Shown piece by piece: positions 7,389 to 14,898 of a DNA stretch of 37,428 bases; positions within the stretch are counted from its first letter, which is position 1; each line of letters opens with the position of its first letter. Below the pieces are notes generated by a model that was given only the letters and a program-made list of their open reading frames with translations, was not told the DNA's origin and searched no databases. Source of the stretch: Halanaerobium sp. MA284_MarDTE_T2 (lineage in GTDB: Bacteria > Bacillota > Halanaerobiia > Halanaerobiales > Halanaerobiaceae); NCBI RefSeq assembly GCF_003337245.1, contig NZ_QPJE01000021.1:1-37428 (forward strand). Reading direction: 5' to 3'. The position numbers were made by a program, and so were the translations under genes.

Positions 7389-7437
7389 TTTTAACGTAGA
7401 AATAACAAGAGCTGTGGAAAAAGATGATTTATTATAA
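7381..7437 (+). pseudogene. Probable relic of the partner toxin gene
   Basis: An ATG overlapping the end of the antitoxin gene opens MSNFNVEITRAVEKDDLL and stops after 18 codons. Starts such as VEITxxVEKD are typical of RelE/ParE-family toxins, and the overlapping start is typical of the second gene of a toxin-antitoxin pair. The rest of the toxin has been deleted, with a terminator hairpin directly behind. It could instead be a chance short frame. Confidence 0.4.
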
Positions 7438-7500
7438 AATCCCCTTTTTAGTAAACAGATTTTCAATGTTTAATCTGTCCACTTTAAGGGGATTATTTAT
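7438..7500. terminator. Two-stem hairpin between convergent genes
   Basis: AATCCCCTT (7438-7446) pairs with AAGGGGATT (7486-7494), and within the loop ACAGATT (7455-7461) pairs with AATCTGT (7472-7478). It separates the antitoxin relic (plus) from the Wzz-like gene (minus) and probably ends transcription from both sides, though neither side has a pure T-run. Confidence 0.6.
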
Positions 7501-7517
7501 ATTAATTATAAGTTTTT

Positions 7518-9269
7518 CTATTCTTCTTTCATAAATTCTTTAAAGAATACTATAAATACTCCCAGCATTAAGGCTAGTACTCCGGCAATGGCAAGATTTA
7601 ATTTCAAATTATTTTCTACTGGTTCTGTTGGCTCTACAGCTTTTGCAAAGAATTTAACATCACTGGTTCTCTGGGCTTCTGCTATTCTTGCTTCTTCTAC
7701 TCTTTTAGCAAGCATAGAATATGTATTCTTTACATTATCAATTTCCTGCTGAAGTCTGTCCTGAATGTTTTCCGCTTTCCAGATATTGTTCTGCAGTGTT
7801 TTTATTTCTACTTTTAAATTATTTCTAGAATCTTGATAAAAATCAAGTTGAGCACTTAATGATTCAACCTCAAGTTTTGTATTCATTTCCGCAGCAAGTA
7901 GTTCCTTATATTTATTTGCATGATTTAAATATATTTTTTTATATTTATCCAGATCACTTGCTAAATGATCTTTCTTAATACTAAGCTCTTTATATCTGGC
8001 ATTATATCTATTTAATTCCATAACTTCATTATTAAGTTCACTTCTATAATATTCTATTTCCTGTGGTAAAGTTTCTAAAGTAACTTTGTTGTCTGAATAT
8101 CTTACTTTCAACCTTTGAAATACAGGATTTATAATTTCATTACTTAGTTGTAAATCTTTAAGAATCTCTATTTTCTCTTTATTTAGTATATTTTCCCAAA
8201 AAGCATCATTGCTTAAACTTTTATTTAAATTCCATTTTTCCGGTTCTTTATCTAAAATATTTTTAATATTTTTATTTTCTTCTTTTAATTTTTGCAGACT
8301 ATTATTTAAATTAGAAATCATTTCTTTATATCTTTGTATTCTATTCTGCTTAAGTTCAATTTCCTGTTTCATTAATTCTAAATTATTATTTTTATTAAAA
8401 TCAAGCAGCTTATTTTCTGTTTTTAGATAATTATTTTTTGCTATCTGTAATTCGTTATTCTTATCTGTATCCAGATTTAAATCACCGGACCAGTATCCCT
8501 CTTTCTGTAAATTATTAATCTGCTTTTGCAAATTGGTATATACTGCTTTTTGTGATCCTAATTCAGACTTCAAATCTACAATTCTATTATTTAAATTATC
8601 AAGTTTATTTTGTTTAGAATTTAATTCAGAATTTGCTATCCTCAATCTATGTTCTTTTTTAAACTGCAGTAATTCATCTTTTAAATTTTTAAGTTTAATT
8701 TCTGTTTCTGAAAACTGATTCTGTATAACTTCACTTACTTCTTGAATCTCTCCAATTCGTATTTGTTTACTATCACTAATAAATTTTTCAGCCCAGAGAT
8801 TTGCCATTTTTGTTATCAATTCTGGATTTTTTCCTTTGACTGTAAGCACAATCAAAGGAGCATTTTCTTGAGAATTATCGGATGCTCCTCCAATAATTAC
8901 TTCTATATGCATCATTCTTTCCAGCTGTGCAGTAGTCAATTTTTCATTTTTTTCATTTTTCAAATCCAATTCATCTATAATTGACTGTTTAATTGTATCT
9001 GTAGTCGCAAGATTTTTGTATGTTTCAATCGGCAGTGTAGAAACTTCTAACGAGGTCTTATATTTAGGGGGCAAAATAAGCAGTGTTGATTTTGCTTCAT
9101 AAACTGGGCCAGCTAGAAAAAAGCTATAAAAAAATGTTATTATTAAAGCAGCAGCAACTAGTCCAGCAATAAACCATTTATTATCCCACAAAAGCATTAT
9201 ATACTCTCTTAAATCTATTTCATATTCATCATAATATTCAGTTCTTATATTTTCATTGTTCTCATCCAC
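7518..9269 (-). CDS. Wzz/GNVR-type polysaccharide chain-length determinant protein
   Basis: This predicted inner-membrane polysaccharide co-polymerase has 583 residues. It has a cytoplasmic acidic N-terminus, a first membrane helix (about residues 36-58, WFIAGLVAAALIITFFYSFF) followed by the Wzz signature GPVYEAKSTLLILPP, a very long coiled-coil region (about 150-520), and a proline-rich VEPTEPVENN just before a second membrane helix (LAIAGVLALMLGVFIVFF). There is no tyrosine kinase domain. Such proteins set the length of exported polysaccharide, which fits ugd next door. I chose the GTG at 9269, eight bases after GGAGGG. A longer open frame to 9407 exists only because it reads into the mobile element upstream, so that extension is rejected. 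Confidence 0.85.
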   Translation of the reverse strand: MDENNENIRTEYYDEYEIDLREYIMLLWDNKWFIAGLVAAALIITFFYSFFLAGPVYEAKSTLLILPPKYKTSLEVSTLPIETYKNLATTDTIKQSIIDELDLKNEKNEKLTTAQLERMMHIEVIIGGASDNSQENAPLIVLTVKGKNPELITKMANLWAEKFISDSKQIRIGEIQEVSEVIQNQFSETEIKLKNLKDELLQFKKEHRLRIANSELNSKQNKLDNLNNRIVDLKSELGSQKAVYTNLQKQINNLQKEGYWSGDLNLDTDKNNELQIAKNNYLKTENKLLDFNKNNNLELMKQEIELKQNRIQRYKEMISNLNNSLQKLKEENKNIKNILDKEPEKWNLNKSLSNDAFWENILNKEKIEILKDLQLSNEIINPVFQRLKVRYSDNKVTLETLPQEIEYYRSELNNEVMELNRYNARYKELSIKKDHLASDLDKYKKIYLNHANKYKELLAAEMNTKLEVESLSAQLDFYQDSRNNLKVEIKTLQNNIWKAENIQDRLQQEIDNVKNTYSMLAKRVEEARIAEAQRTSDVKFFAKAVEPTEPVENNLKLNLAIAGVLALMLGVFIVFFKEFMKEE

Positions 9270-9309
9270 TACAATATCCCTCCAATAAATTATTATCAAT
9301 GATAAAGCT

Positions 9310-9338
9310 ATATTAAAATAAATAAAGATAAAAATCAA
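9310..9338 (-). promoter_or_regulatory. Candidate promoter of the Wzz-like gene
   Basis: On the minus strand TTGATT (9338-9333) and TAATAT (9315-9310) are separated by 17 bases, with the GTG start about 40 bases downstream. The foldback element B ends only about 15 bases upstream of the -35 box. Confidence 0.4.
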
Positions 9339-9353
9339 GTATAAAAATTGTAA

Positions 9354-9615
9354 GGAGTTTCCCCAAAATTTATTTTCAAGCTGCAAAAAGGGGGCTTTAG
9401 TCATCAACGAAATTTTTAGATTTATCTAAAACACAATTCGGTTGTGAAATAGGGCACACTAATCAATGAGTCCTCCTGACTCATGATTAGCTCACTCCAT
9501 CCTGCAGTTCAACCCTATTTCTTCCTTCATTTCGTTAAGATTCATTGACTAAAAATTTCAATATTCCTGCATCTCCCCTTTTTGCAGCAGTATATAAAAA
9601 ATGGGGAAAGTCTAT
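9354..9615 (-). mobile_element. Foldback MITE, copy B
   Basis: Same element as copy A, in opposite orientation, with GGAGTTTCCCC at the left and GGGGAAAGTC at the right. It differs from A mainly by two changes in the small stem near 9430-9445, where CACAATTCGGTTGTG has become fully complementary, suggesting the hairpin is under structural selection or by chance. Flanking direct repeat TAAAAATTGT (9342-9351 and 9616-9625), 10 bp exact. It lies just upstream of the Wzz-like gene and past the end of the next gene. Confidence 0.85.
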
Positions 9616-9627
9616 TAAAAATTGTTA

Positions 9628-10263
9628 TTAAAAATTAATCTCCTTTAAATCAGAAGCATTAACAGAAAATATGCGGCCTGCACCCGGTTTTATTACAAAA
9701 GTTTTAAGTGTGATCTCAGTATCTCTTTTTTTGCCATCTTTTAACATAATTACAGCTTTATTCCCACTGTTAAATTTAATGTTTTTAATCTGATCTGATG
9801 CAATTTCTAAATTACTGCCAAAAGGACTTTTTATAGTTATAGTTTTATTCATCAATTTACCTAAAAAAGAGTCCTTATTGTTCATTTTAAACACTGTTTT
9901 ATTATCTGCAGCTATTTTTTTTACTTTATCAAACAATATTCTTTTTATATCTTCATTTTTGATTGTTAAAATTTCTCCTTCAGCATCAAAAACAAGGGCT
10001 TCCCCTATTATTTTACCCGAAAATATATTTCTATCTCCAGCTGCAATAACAAAACTATCCCCTCTGTTTTCAACACCTGTAAGGTAAACTTCCACCAGTC
10101 TTATATCAGCATATGGAGTTTTTATTTCCAGATATTCATTTAATACATCTCCAAAATAATTTTCTCCAGAGTTGAGATAAAGCCTATCAGCATTTGCTGT
10201 AAGAGTAAGCATAATAATAGTAAATATTATTAAGAATATTACAGATGAATATTTTTTAAACAT
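9628..10263 (-). CDS. Secreted protein of four related beta-type repeats
   Basis: I recognise no named family. The product (about 211 residues) has a clear signal peptide: basic start, then VIFLIIFTIIMLTLTANA with cleavage expected before DRLYL. The mature part consists of four units of about 43-46 residues, each of the pattern x-G-x-x-x-x-x-x-I-x-I-K-(T/S)-P-(Y/F)-x-x-x-x-x, ending in a hydrophobic LxxIxF-like strand. Examples are YFGDVLNEYLEIKTPYADI and FLGKLMNKTITIKSPFGSN. This resembles short beta-hairpin repeats found in cell-surface proteins that begin with a GxVxxxxxxIkTpyG pattern. The ATG at 10263 is eight bases after AAGGAG and gives the better signal peptide; the GTG at 10272 overlaps that site. 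Confidence 0.75.
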   Translation of the reverse strand: MFKKYSSVIFLIIFTIIMLTLTANADRLYLNSGENYFGDVLNEYLEIKTPYADIRLVEVYLTGVENRGDSFVIAAGDRNIFSGKIIGEALVFDAEGEILTIKNEDIKRILFDKVKKIAADNKTVFKMNNKDSFLGKLMNKTITIKSPFGSNLEIASDQIKNIKFNSGNKAVIMLKDGKKRDTEITLKTFVIKPGAGRIFSVNASDLKEINF

Positions 10264-10380
10264 TACTTTCACTCCTTCTTACTTCTATATTATACAGATT
10301 TAATTTAATTCCTTCTTAAAATAGCTAAATTTGGCCAAACTTTATCAGATCAGTTTGTATTCTAATCAAAACTATTTATC

Positions 10381-10437
10381 TAAAACAGCCAAGAAAACTC
10401 CATCTAAACCTGTGATTTAGGTGGAGAGGTTCACATT
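10381..10437. repeat. 57 bp stem-loop repeat, copy 1
   Basis: This sequence recurs at 33438-33494 with three differences in 57 bases. It begins with TAAAACAGCCAAGAAAA, contains a stem CTCCATCTAAA / TTTAGGTGGAG (11 bp, one G-T pair) around a loop CCTGTGA, and ends GAGGTTCACATT. This copy lies between the secreted-repeat gene and the YvlD-type gene. The remaining part of the 280 base gap (10264-10545) holds the terminator at 10462 and nothing else I can name. Confidence 0.7.
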
Positions 10438-10461
10438 ATAGCCAAAAACATGAGATAAATA

Positions 10462-10488
10462 AATGAAAAAGCCCTACTTGAGGGCTTT
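10462..10488 (-). terminator. Intrinsic terminator downstream of the YvlD-type gene
   Basis: On the minus strand AAAGCCCT (10488-10481) pairs with AGGGCTTT (10475-10468), followed by TTCATTTA. It lies about 58 bases past the stop of the 10546 gene. Confidence 0.7.
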
Positions 10489-10545
10489 AAAAATAATAAC
10501 ATCAATAATAAATAATCATTTTAATACAATATCTTACTGATAAAT

Positions 10546-10884
10546 CTATTCTAAAAATCCATGCAGTATACTAGAAGCAAGACTGATAATTACAGACCCT
10601 AAAATTGCTGAAAATATACCCTGAACAATAAAACCAGGTACTAAAACTGCAGTTAAGGCAAGCATGATTCCATTTATCACCAGCAAAAATAGTCCAAATG
10701 TCAATATCGTAAAAGGAATAGTAAGAATTGTAAATATAGGGCGCAAAAACCCATTTATAAAACCTAATACCACTGCTGCAAAAAATCCTGCCCAGATGCT
10801 CGTTACAGTAATCCCTGGTAAGACATAAGCTGCCAGCAGTAAAGCCACCATCGTTGTCAATACTTTAGCAAAAAATTGGGACAT
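10546..10884 (-). CDS. YvlD/phage-holin-family small membrane protein
   Basis: This 112-residue protein belongs to the 'phage holin family 4' (YvlD-like) group, which despite the name are bacterial membrane proteins of unknown role. Four hydrophobic segments are visible: about 5-22, 30-46 (WAGFFAAVVLGFINGFLRP, containing the family's conserved N-x3-RP motif), 52-77 and 86-107. It is of normal family length. GAGGAGAGATAG lies just before the ATG. It is probably monocistronic, with a terminator downstream. In Bacillus, yvlD belongs to an envelope-stress unit; a PspC protein occurs in this window too (25005) but is not adjacent. Confidence 0.85.
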   Translation of the reverse strand: MSQFFAKVLTTMVALLLAAYVLPGITVTSIWAGFFAAVVLGFINGFLRPIFTILTIPFTILTFGLFLLVINGIMLALTAVLVPGFIVQGIFSAILGSVIISLASSILHGFLE

Positions 10885-11050
10885 TTCTATCTCTCCTCAT
10901 TTTTAGAGTTTAACACTCCAGTATACATAATTCGACAGTTTGCAATTTTTTCCTGCATAAAGAAAAAATATTTTTAAAAAGCAGCTGTTAATCTTTTCCC
11001 CTAAATCAAAATAAAAATTTAGAGTGAGTTTTCTTTTTAATGATAATTTT

Positions 11051-12493
11051 TTAAAGAAGAGGACTAAAATCATCTTCATCAGAACTTCCCAGATAATCTC
11101 TAACTACTTCACTAAGAATATCCATCCCTTTTTTAATCTCTTTTTCATCTACAGCAGCAAAGCTCAGCCGAAAATACTCTGATTTTGCAGATGAAGCAGT
11201 AAATAAATACCCAGGAGAAAAAACAACTCCTTTTTCTGCAGCCTGTTCGTATAATTTGCTACTATCTTTACCCTGCGGTAATTTCAGCCAGAAATAAAGG
11301 CCGCCTTCAGGCTTAATAAAACTTTCTATCTCTTCTGGCAGTTTTTTATCAATCTCTTCTGACATTACTTCAAATCTTTTTTTAAATAAATTCCTTTTTA
11401 AGCTTATATGTTTTTCAAAAAATCCTTCTCTTAGATAATAATCAAAAGCTCGTTGAGTTAATCCAGCGCTAGAAATATCAGTTGCATACTTTGTTTCCAG
11501 CATTTCTGGAAGAAGTTTTTGGGGCAGAACAATCAAAGCCAGCCTTAATCCCGGCATAAATACCTTAGAAAAACTCTTAATATAAATTACTCTTTCATTT
11601 TTGTCAAGCTGCTTAAGAATAGATGGTGCATTTTCAGTATAGTAAAGATCCGAAAGAAGATCATCCTCTACTATAAAAAAGTTGTATTTTTCGGCAAGTT
11701 CTAAAAGATGCTGCTGCTTTTCTCTGCTCCAGTTAACACCAGTTGGATTCTGGAAATTCTGCATGGTGAAAAAAAGCTTAATCTTATTTTTCTTAAGATA
11801 ATCTTCAAGTTCATCAAGATCCAGTCCATCTCTTTTTATCTCTATGCTTTTTATTTCCGCTTTCCGAGAAGCAAAAGCCTGTAAAGCTCCGAAATAAGTG
11901 GCTTTTTCCACAACAACTTTATCACCATAATCCAGCAGTATTTTGGCAATTATATCGATCGCCTGCTGTGCACCAGAAACAATCTGTATTTCTTTTAAAT
12001 TATTATAAATACTTTTACTCTTTAAATAATCCTGAATATATTTTCTTAAAGGTAAAAATCCCTGACTTTTTTGATAGGTAAAAGCTTCACCCTGATCTCT
12101 ATCTAAAACATGATTTATGGCATATTTAAAATCATCTACTGGAAAAAGATCAGTACTTGGTGTAGCACTGGCAAAATTAATGCTCTTATCTAGCTTTATC
12201 TGGCCATGATTTAACATACTGTCATTTTTATCTTCTTTAAAGCCTGCTGAAACTGCAGCTGGTGCAACAAAACTACCACTACCAACTTTTTTGTAAATTA
12301 AATTATCCTGGGCCAGCATATCATATGCTTTAACAACAGTAGCCGGATTAATCCCCAGCATATCGCTCAGCTTCCTAATTGGCGGCAGCTTTGTATCAGC
12401 ACTCAGTTCATCTACTATTTTCTCTTTTAGCTTTCTGTAAAGCTGTAGATAAAGAGGCGTATTACTTTCTTTATCGATTTTAATTTTAAGCAT
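11051..12493 (-). CDS. pdxR: PdxR-like MocR-family transcriptional regulator
   Basis: This is a 480-residue fusion of an N-terminal GntR winged helix (about 10-72: SNTPLYLQLYRKLKEKI, LPPIRKLSDMLGINPATV) and a class I aminotransferase-like domain (about 100-470). The PLP-binding Lys lies in VIYIKSFSKVFMPGLR, with NFQNPTG and VEDDLLSDL upstream. MocR/PdxR proteins sense pyridoxal phosphate and control its synthesis genes. It is divergent from pdxS, with the promoter and operator-like repeats in between, which strongly supports PdxR. I chose the ATG at 12493 because GAAGGAGAAGGAGAT is directly upstream; the ATG at 12529 has no ribosome site. It probably activates pdxS when PLP is low. Confidence 0.85.
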   Translation of the reverse strand: MLKIKIDKESNTPLYLQLYRKLKEKIVDELSADTKLPPIRKLSDMLGINPATVVKAYDMLAQDNLIYKKVGSGSFVAPAAVSAGFKEDKNDSMLNHGQIKLDKSINFASATPSTDLFPVDDFKYAINHVLDRDQGEAFTYQKSQGFLPLRKYIQDYLKSKSIYNNLKEIQIVSGAQQAIDIIAKILLDYGDKVVVEKATYFGALQAFASRKAEIKSIEIKRDGLDLDELEDYLKKNKIKLFFTMQNFQNPTGVNWSREKQQHLLELAEKYNFFIVEDDLLSDLYYTENAPSILKQLDKNERVIYIKSFSKVFMPGLRLALIVLPQKLLPEMLETKYATDISSAGLTQRAFDYYLREGFFEKHISLKRNLFKKRFEVMSEEIDKKLPEEIESFIKPEGGLYFWLKLPQGKDSSKLYEQAAEKGVVFSPGYLFTASSAKSEYFRLSFAAVDEKEIKKGMDILSEVVRDYLGSSDEDDFSPLL

Positions 12494-12602
12494 ATCTCCT
12501 TCTCCTTCTATTACAAAATTGTTTAACACTAAATATAATTTACCACCATTTAATTAATTAACCTTTTCCAAATTATATTAGCACAATAAAAATTATATTA
12601 TT

Positions 12603-12652
12603 TTGTATTATACCATTGACAATTTGTACTATATTATTCTATAATTGTATTA
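12603..12652 (+). promoter_or_regulatory. pdxS promoter with three 21 bp-spaced direct repeats
   Basis: TTGACA (12616-12621) and TATAAT (12640-12645) are 18 bases apart. Threaded through them are three direct repeats TTGTAYTA at 12603, 12624 and 12645, each exactly 21 bases (two helical turns) after the last; a further TTGTATCA at 12686 lies 41 bases on. MocR-type regulators bind direct repeats in the intergenic region, so these are the likely PdxR sites. A strong AGGAGG (12717-12722) precedes the pdxS start. Confidence 0.65.
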
Positions 12653-12729
12653 GTTTGAAGCTAAAAAAAGCTTTATTTACCTATATTGTATCATTACAAT
12701 TTTAAAAAATCAACTTAGGAGGAATTAAA

Positions 12730-13608
12730 ATGTCAAAAAATAACCATGTTAACAAGGACTTAGCTCAGAGGTTAAAAGGTGGAGTAATTATGGATGTGAC
12801 AAATGCAGAAGAAGCAAAAATTGCTGAAGATGCAGGGGCGGCGGCTGTTATGGCCCTGGAGAAAGTTCCAGCTGATATCCGTAAAGATGGTGGTATTGCC
12901 CGTATGTCTGACCCTAAAATGATAAAAGAAATTGTCGAAACCGTATCAATCCCGGTTATGGCAAAGGTAAGAATCGGGCATTTTGTAGAAGCACAGATTT
13001 TAGAATCACTTGCTATTGATTACATAGACGAAAGTGAAGTACTTACCCCTGCTGACGAAGAATTCCATATTGATAAAAATCAATTTAAAATCCCTTTTGT
13101 CTGTGGTGCCCGCAATTTAGGTGAAGCACTCCGCAGAATAGGTGAAGGTGCAGCAATGATCAGAACTAAAGGTGAAGCTGGCACTGGTAATGTAGTTGAA
13201 GCTGTACGCCATATTAGAAAAATAACATCTCAGATGCGTGCTTTAACCCAGATGGGCAGTGAAGAATTAATGACTGCTGCTAAAGATATGAAAGCTCCCT
13301 TTGAACTTGTTAAATATGTTGCAGAAAATGCTGAACTACCTGTGGTTAATTTTGCTGCCGGTGGTATTGCCACTCCTGCTGATGCAGCACTAATGATGCA
13401 GCTTGGCTGTGATGGTATATTTGTTGGTTCAGGTATTTTCCGCTCCGGGAATCCTGCCAGACGAGCAAAGGCAATTGTTGAAGCAGTAAAACATTATCAG
13501 GATGCCGAAATAATAGCAGAGGTTTCTGAAGATCTTGGTAAGGCAATGTCAGGTCTTGATATCAATGGCCTTACAGAGGCTGAAAAAATGGCCAATAGAG
13601 GCTGGTAA
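12730..13608 (+). CDS. pdxS: Pyridoxal 5'-phosphate synthase subunit PdxS
   Basis: This 292-residue (beta/alpha)8 enzyme makes PLP from ribose 5-phosphate, glyceraldehyde 3-phosphate and ammonia. Family marks are [19 protein letters not shown], then the first catalytic lysine in [18 protein letters not shown] (about K82), the second in [15 protein letters not shown] (about K149), and [20 protein letters not shown] and [12 protein letters not shown] for phosphate binding. Full length. The partner glutaminase PdxT, usually the next gene, is not here: the following 250 bases hold only a terminator and the cysK promoter. The subunit must pair with a pdxT elsewhere or use free ammonia. Controlled by the divergent PdxR-like gene. 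Confidence 0.97.
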   Translation: MSKNNHVNKDLAQRLKGGVIMDVTNAEEAKIAEDAGAAAVMALEKVPADIRKDGGIARMSDPKMIKEIVETVSIPVMAKVRIGHFVEAQILESLAIDYIDESEVLTPADEEFHIDKNQFKIPFVCGARNLGEALRRIGEGAAMIRTKGEAGTGNVVEAVRHIRKITSQMRALTQMGSEELMTAAKDMKAPFELVKYVAENAELPVVNFAAGGIATPADAALMMQLGCDGIFVGSGIFRSGNPARRAKAIVEAVKHYQDAEIIAEVSEDLGKAMSGLDINGLTEAEKMANRGW

Positions 13609-13732
13609 TCTGGAAAATTTGTACAGAATTCACCGGAGAAGATAGCTGCAGTTAAAAACGCCCCTCTACCTGTGCTCCGTTTCATCCTTAGTAAAAAAAT
13701 AGCAGCAGTTTTGGCAGTTTTTTATAAATATT

Positions 13733-13786
13733 AAGGAGTTTCCCCATTTTTGCAGCTCTAAAAATAATTTTGGGGAAACTTTTTTT
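13733..13786 (+). mobile_element. 48 bp miniature of the foldback element; pdxS terminator
   Basis: AGGAGTTTCCCC and GGGGAAACT enclose TTTTTGCAGCT and AAAATAATTTT, matching the outermost parts of the 262 bp elements with the centre removed. The ends pair as AGTTTCCCC/GGGGAAACT, followed by seven Ts, so the unit forms an intrinsic terminator behind pdxS. It is flanked by an exact 15 bp direct repeat, TTTTTTATAAATATT (13718-13732 and 13781-13795). The stretch 13609-13717 before it shows no gene. Confidence 0.75.
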
Positions 13787-13798
13787 ATAAATATTTTG

Positions 13799-13827
13799 TT
13801 GACAAAAACACTCATCTATAATATAAT
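13799..13827 (+). promoter_or_regulatory. cysK promoter
   Basis: TTGACA (13799-13804) and TATAAT (13822-13827) with a 17 base spacer, about 50 bases before the cysK start. The leader is too short for a T-box. The -35 box begins four bases after the 15 bp duplication of the miniature element. Confidence 0.75.
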
Positions 13828-13875
13828 ATAAATTAAAGTAAAGTAGTCAAGTTTATTATTGAGGAGGTTTTATGG

Positions 13876-14790
13876 ATGAAGATCTATGATGATATTACAG
13901 AAATGATTGGCAGTACTCCTGTAGTTAGATTAAATAAGCTCACAGCTGAAAATGATGCAGAAGTGCTTTTAAAATTGGAAAGTTTTAATCCTGGTGGAAG
14001 TATTAAAGATAGAATAGCATATAATATGATAATTGAGGCAGAAAAATCAGGAAAGTTAAAAAAGAGTGACACCATTATTGAACCTACCAGTGGTAATACT
14101 GGTATTGGACTGGCCATGGTAGGAGCAGCTCGAGGATATAAAGTAATTTTAACAATGCCCGAATCCATGAGCAGTGAGAGGAGAAAACTCCTTAAAGCAT
14201 ATGGAGCAGAACTTATCCTAACTCCTGCAGATAAAGGTATGAAAGGAGCAATTGCTAAAGCAGAAGAAATTGCAGCCGAAAAAGGCGGCTTTATTCCCGA
14301 TCAATTTGAAAATCCGGCCAATCCTGATATACATGCCCGTACAACAGCAAGGGAAATAATTTCTGCTGTTGGCGGTAATCTGGACTATTTTGTTGCAGGT
14401 GTTGGTACAGGTGGTACTATCACAGGTACAGCAAAAACCCTTAAAGACATGATTAAAGATATTAAAATTGTTGCTGTAGAACCTGAAAATTCTGCGGTTT
14501 TATCGGGCGAAAAGGCAGGCTCCCATAAAATACAGGGTATTGGAGCTGGATTTATACCAGAAGTACTTAATATAGATTTAATTGATATGATAGAAAAGGT
14601 AAGTGACGAAGAGGCATTTAAAACCACACGCAAATTAGCAGTTGAAGAAGGTATATTTGTCGGAATTTCTTCTGGAGCAGCAGTTTCTGCAGCCTTAAAG
14701 CTGGCTTTAGACCTTGATAAGGATAAAAGAATTCTTGTCATAGCACCAGATAGTGGTGAAAGATATTTAAGTACAGACATTTACTCATAA
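13876..14790 (+). CDS. cysK: Cysteine synthase (O-acetylserine sulfhydrylase)
   Basis: This 304-residue PLP enzyme makes cysteine from O-acetylserine and sulfide. Visible marks: the PLP lysine in FNPGGSIKDRIAYNMI (about K43), the substrate loop EPTSGNTGIGLAMV, the lid region MPESMSSERRKLLKAYGA, the phosphate-binding GVGTGGTITGTAKTLK, and GISSGAAVSAALKLA near the C-terminus. Full length for the CysK/CysM family. The ATG at 13876 follows GAGGAGG; an ATG four bases earlier stops at once. With cysE 1 kb away on the other strand it completes the serine-to-cysteine route, though the two are not co-transcribed. Confidence 0.95.
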   Translation: MKIYDDITEMIGSTPVVRLNKLTAENDAEVLLKLESFNPGGSIKDRIAYNMIIEAEKSGKLKKSDTIIEPTSGNTGIGLAMVGAARGYKVILTMPESMSSERRKLLKAYGAELILTPADKGMKGAIAKAEEIAAEKGGFIPDQFENPANPDIHARTTAREIISAVGGNLDYFVAGVGTGGTITGTAKTLKDMIKDIKIVAVEPENSAVLSGEKAGSHKIQGIGAGFIPEVLNIDLIDMIEKVSDEEAFKTTRKLAVEEGIFVGISSGAAVSAALKLALDLDKDKRILVIAPDSGERYLSTDIYS

Positions 14791-14817
14791 TTGAGATAAA
14801 ATAGATTTCCCCTGTGA

Positions 14818-14858
14818 TAAGTCCTGATGGCTCCCCACCGTCAGGACTTAATTTTTTT
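14818..14858 (+). terminator. Intrinsic terminator of cysK
   Basis: TAAGTCCTGATGG (14818-14830) pairs with CCGTCAGGACTTA (14838-14850) with one G-T pair and a 7 base loop, followed by ATTTTTTT. Confidence 0.9.
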
Positions 14859-14890
14859 ATAAAAAAAGAGAGCAGTTTTTATACTGCTCT
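14855..14890 (-). terminator. Intrinsic terminator of the zinc-ribbon methyltransferase gene
   Basis: On the minus strand AGAGCAG (14890-14884) pairs with CTGCTCT (14875-14869), followed by CTTTTTTT. It lies back to back with the cysK terminator. Confidence 0.8.
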
Positions 14891-14898
14891 TTCGTATT

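Noticed and set aside
9270-9407. N-terminal extension of the Wzz-like protein
   Set aside because: The extra codons read through the end of foldback element B; the GTG at 9269 has a good ribosome site and gives the normal domain start.
13609-13717. Remnant of pdxT behind pdxS
   Set aside because: No frame resembles the PdxT start or its glutaminase motifs.
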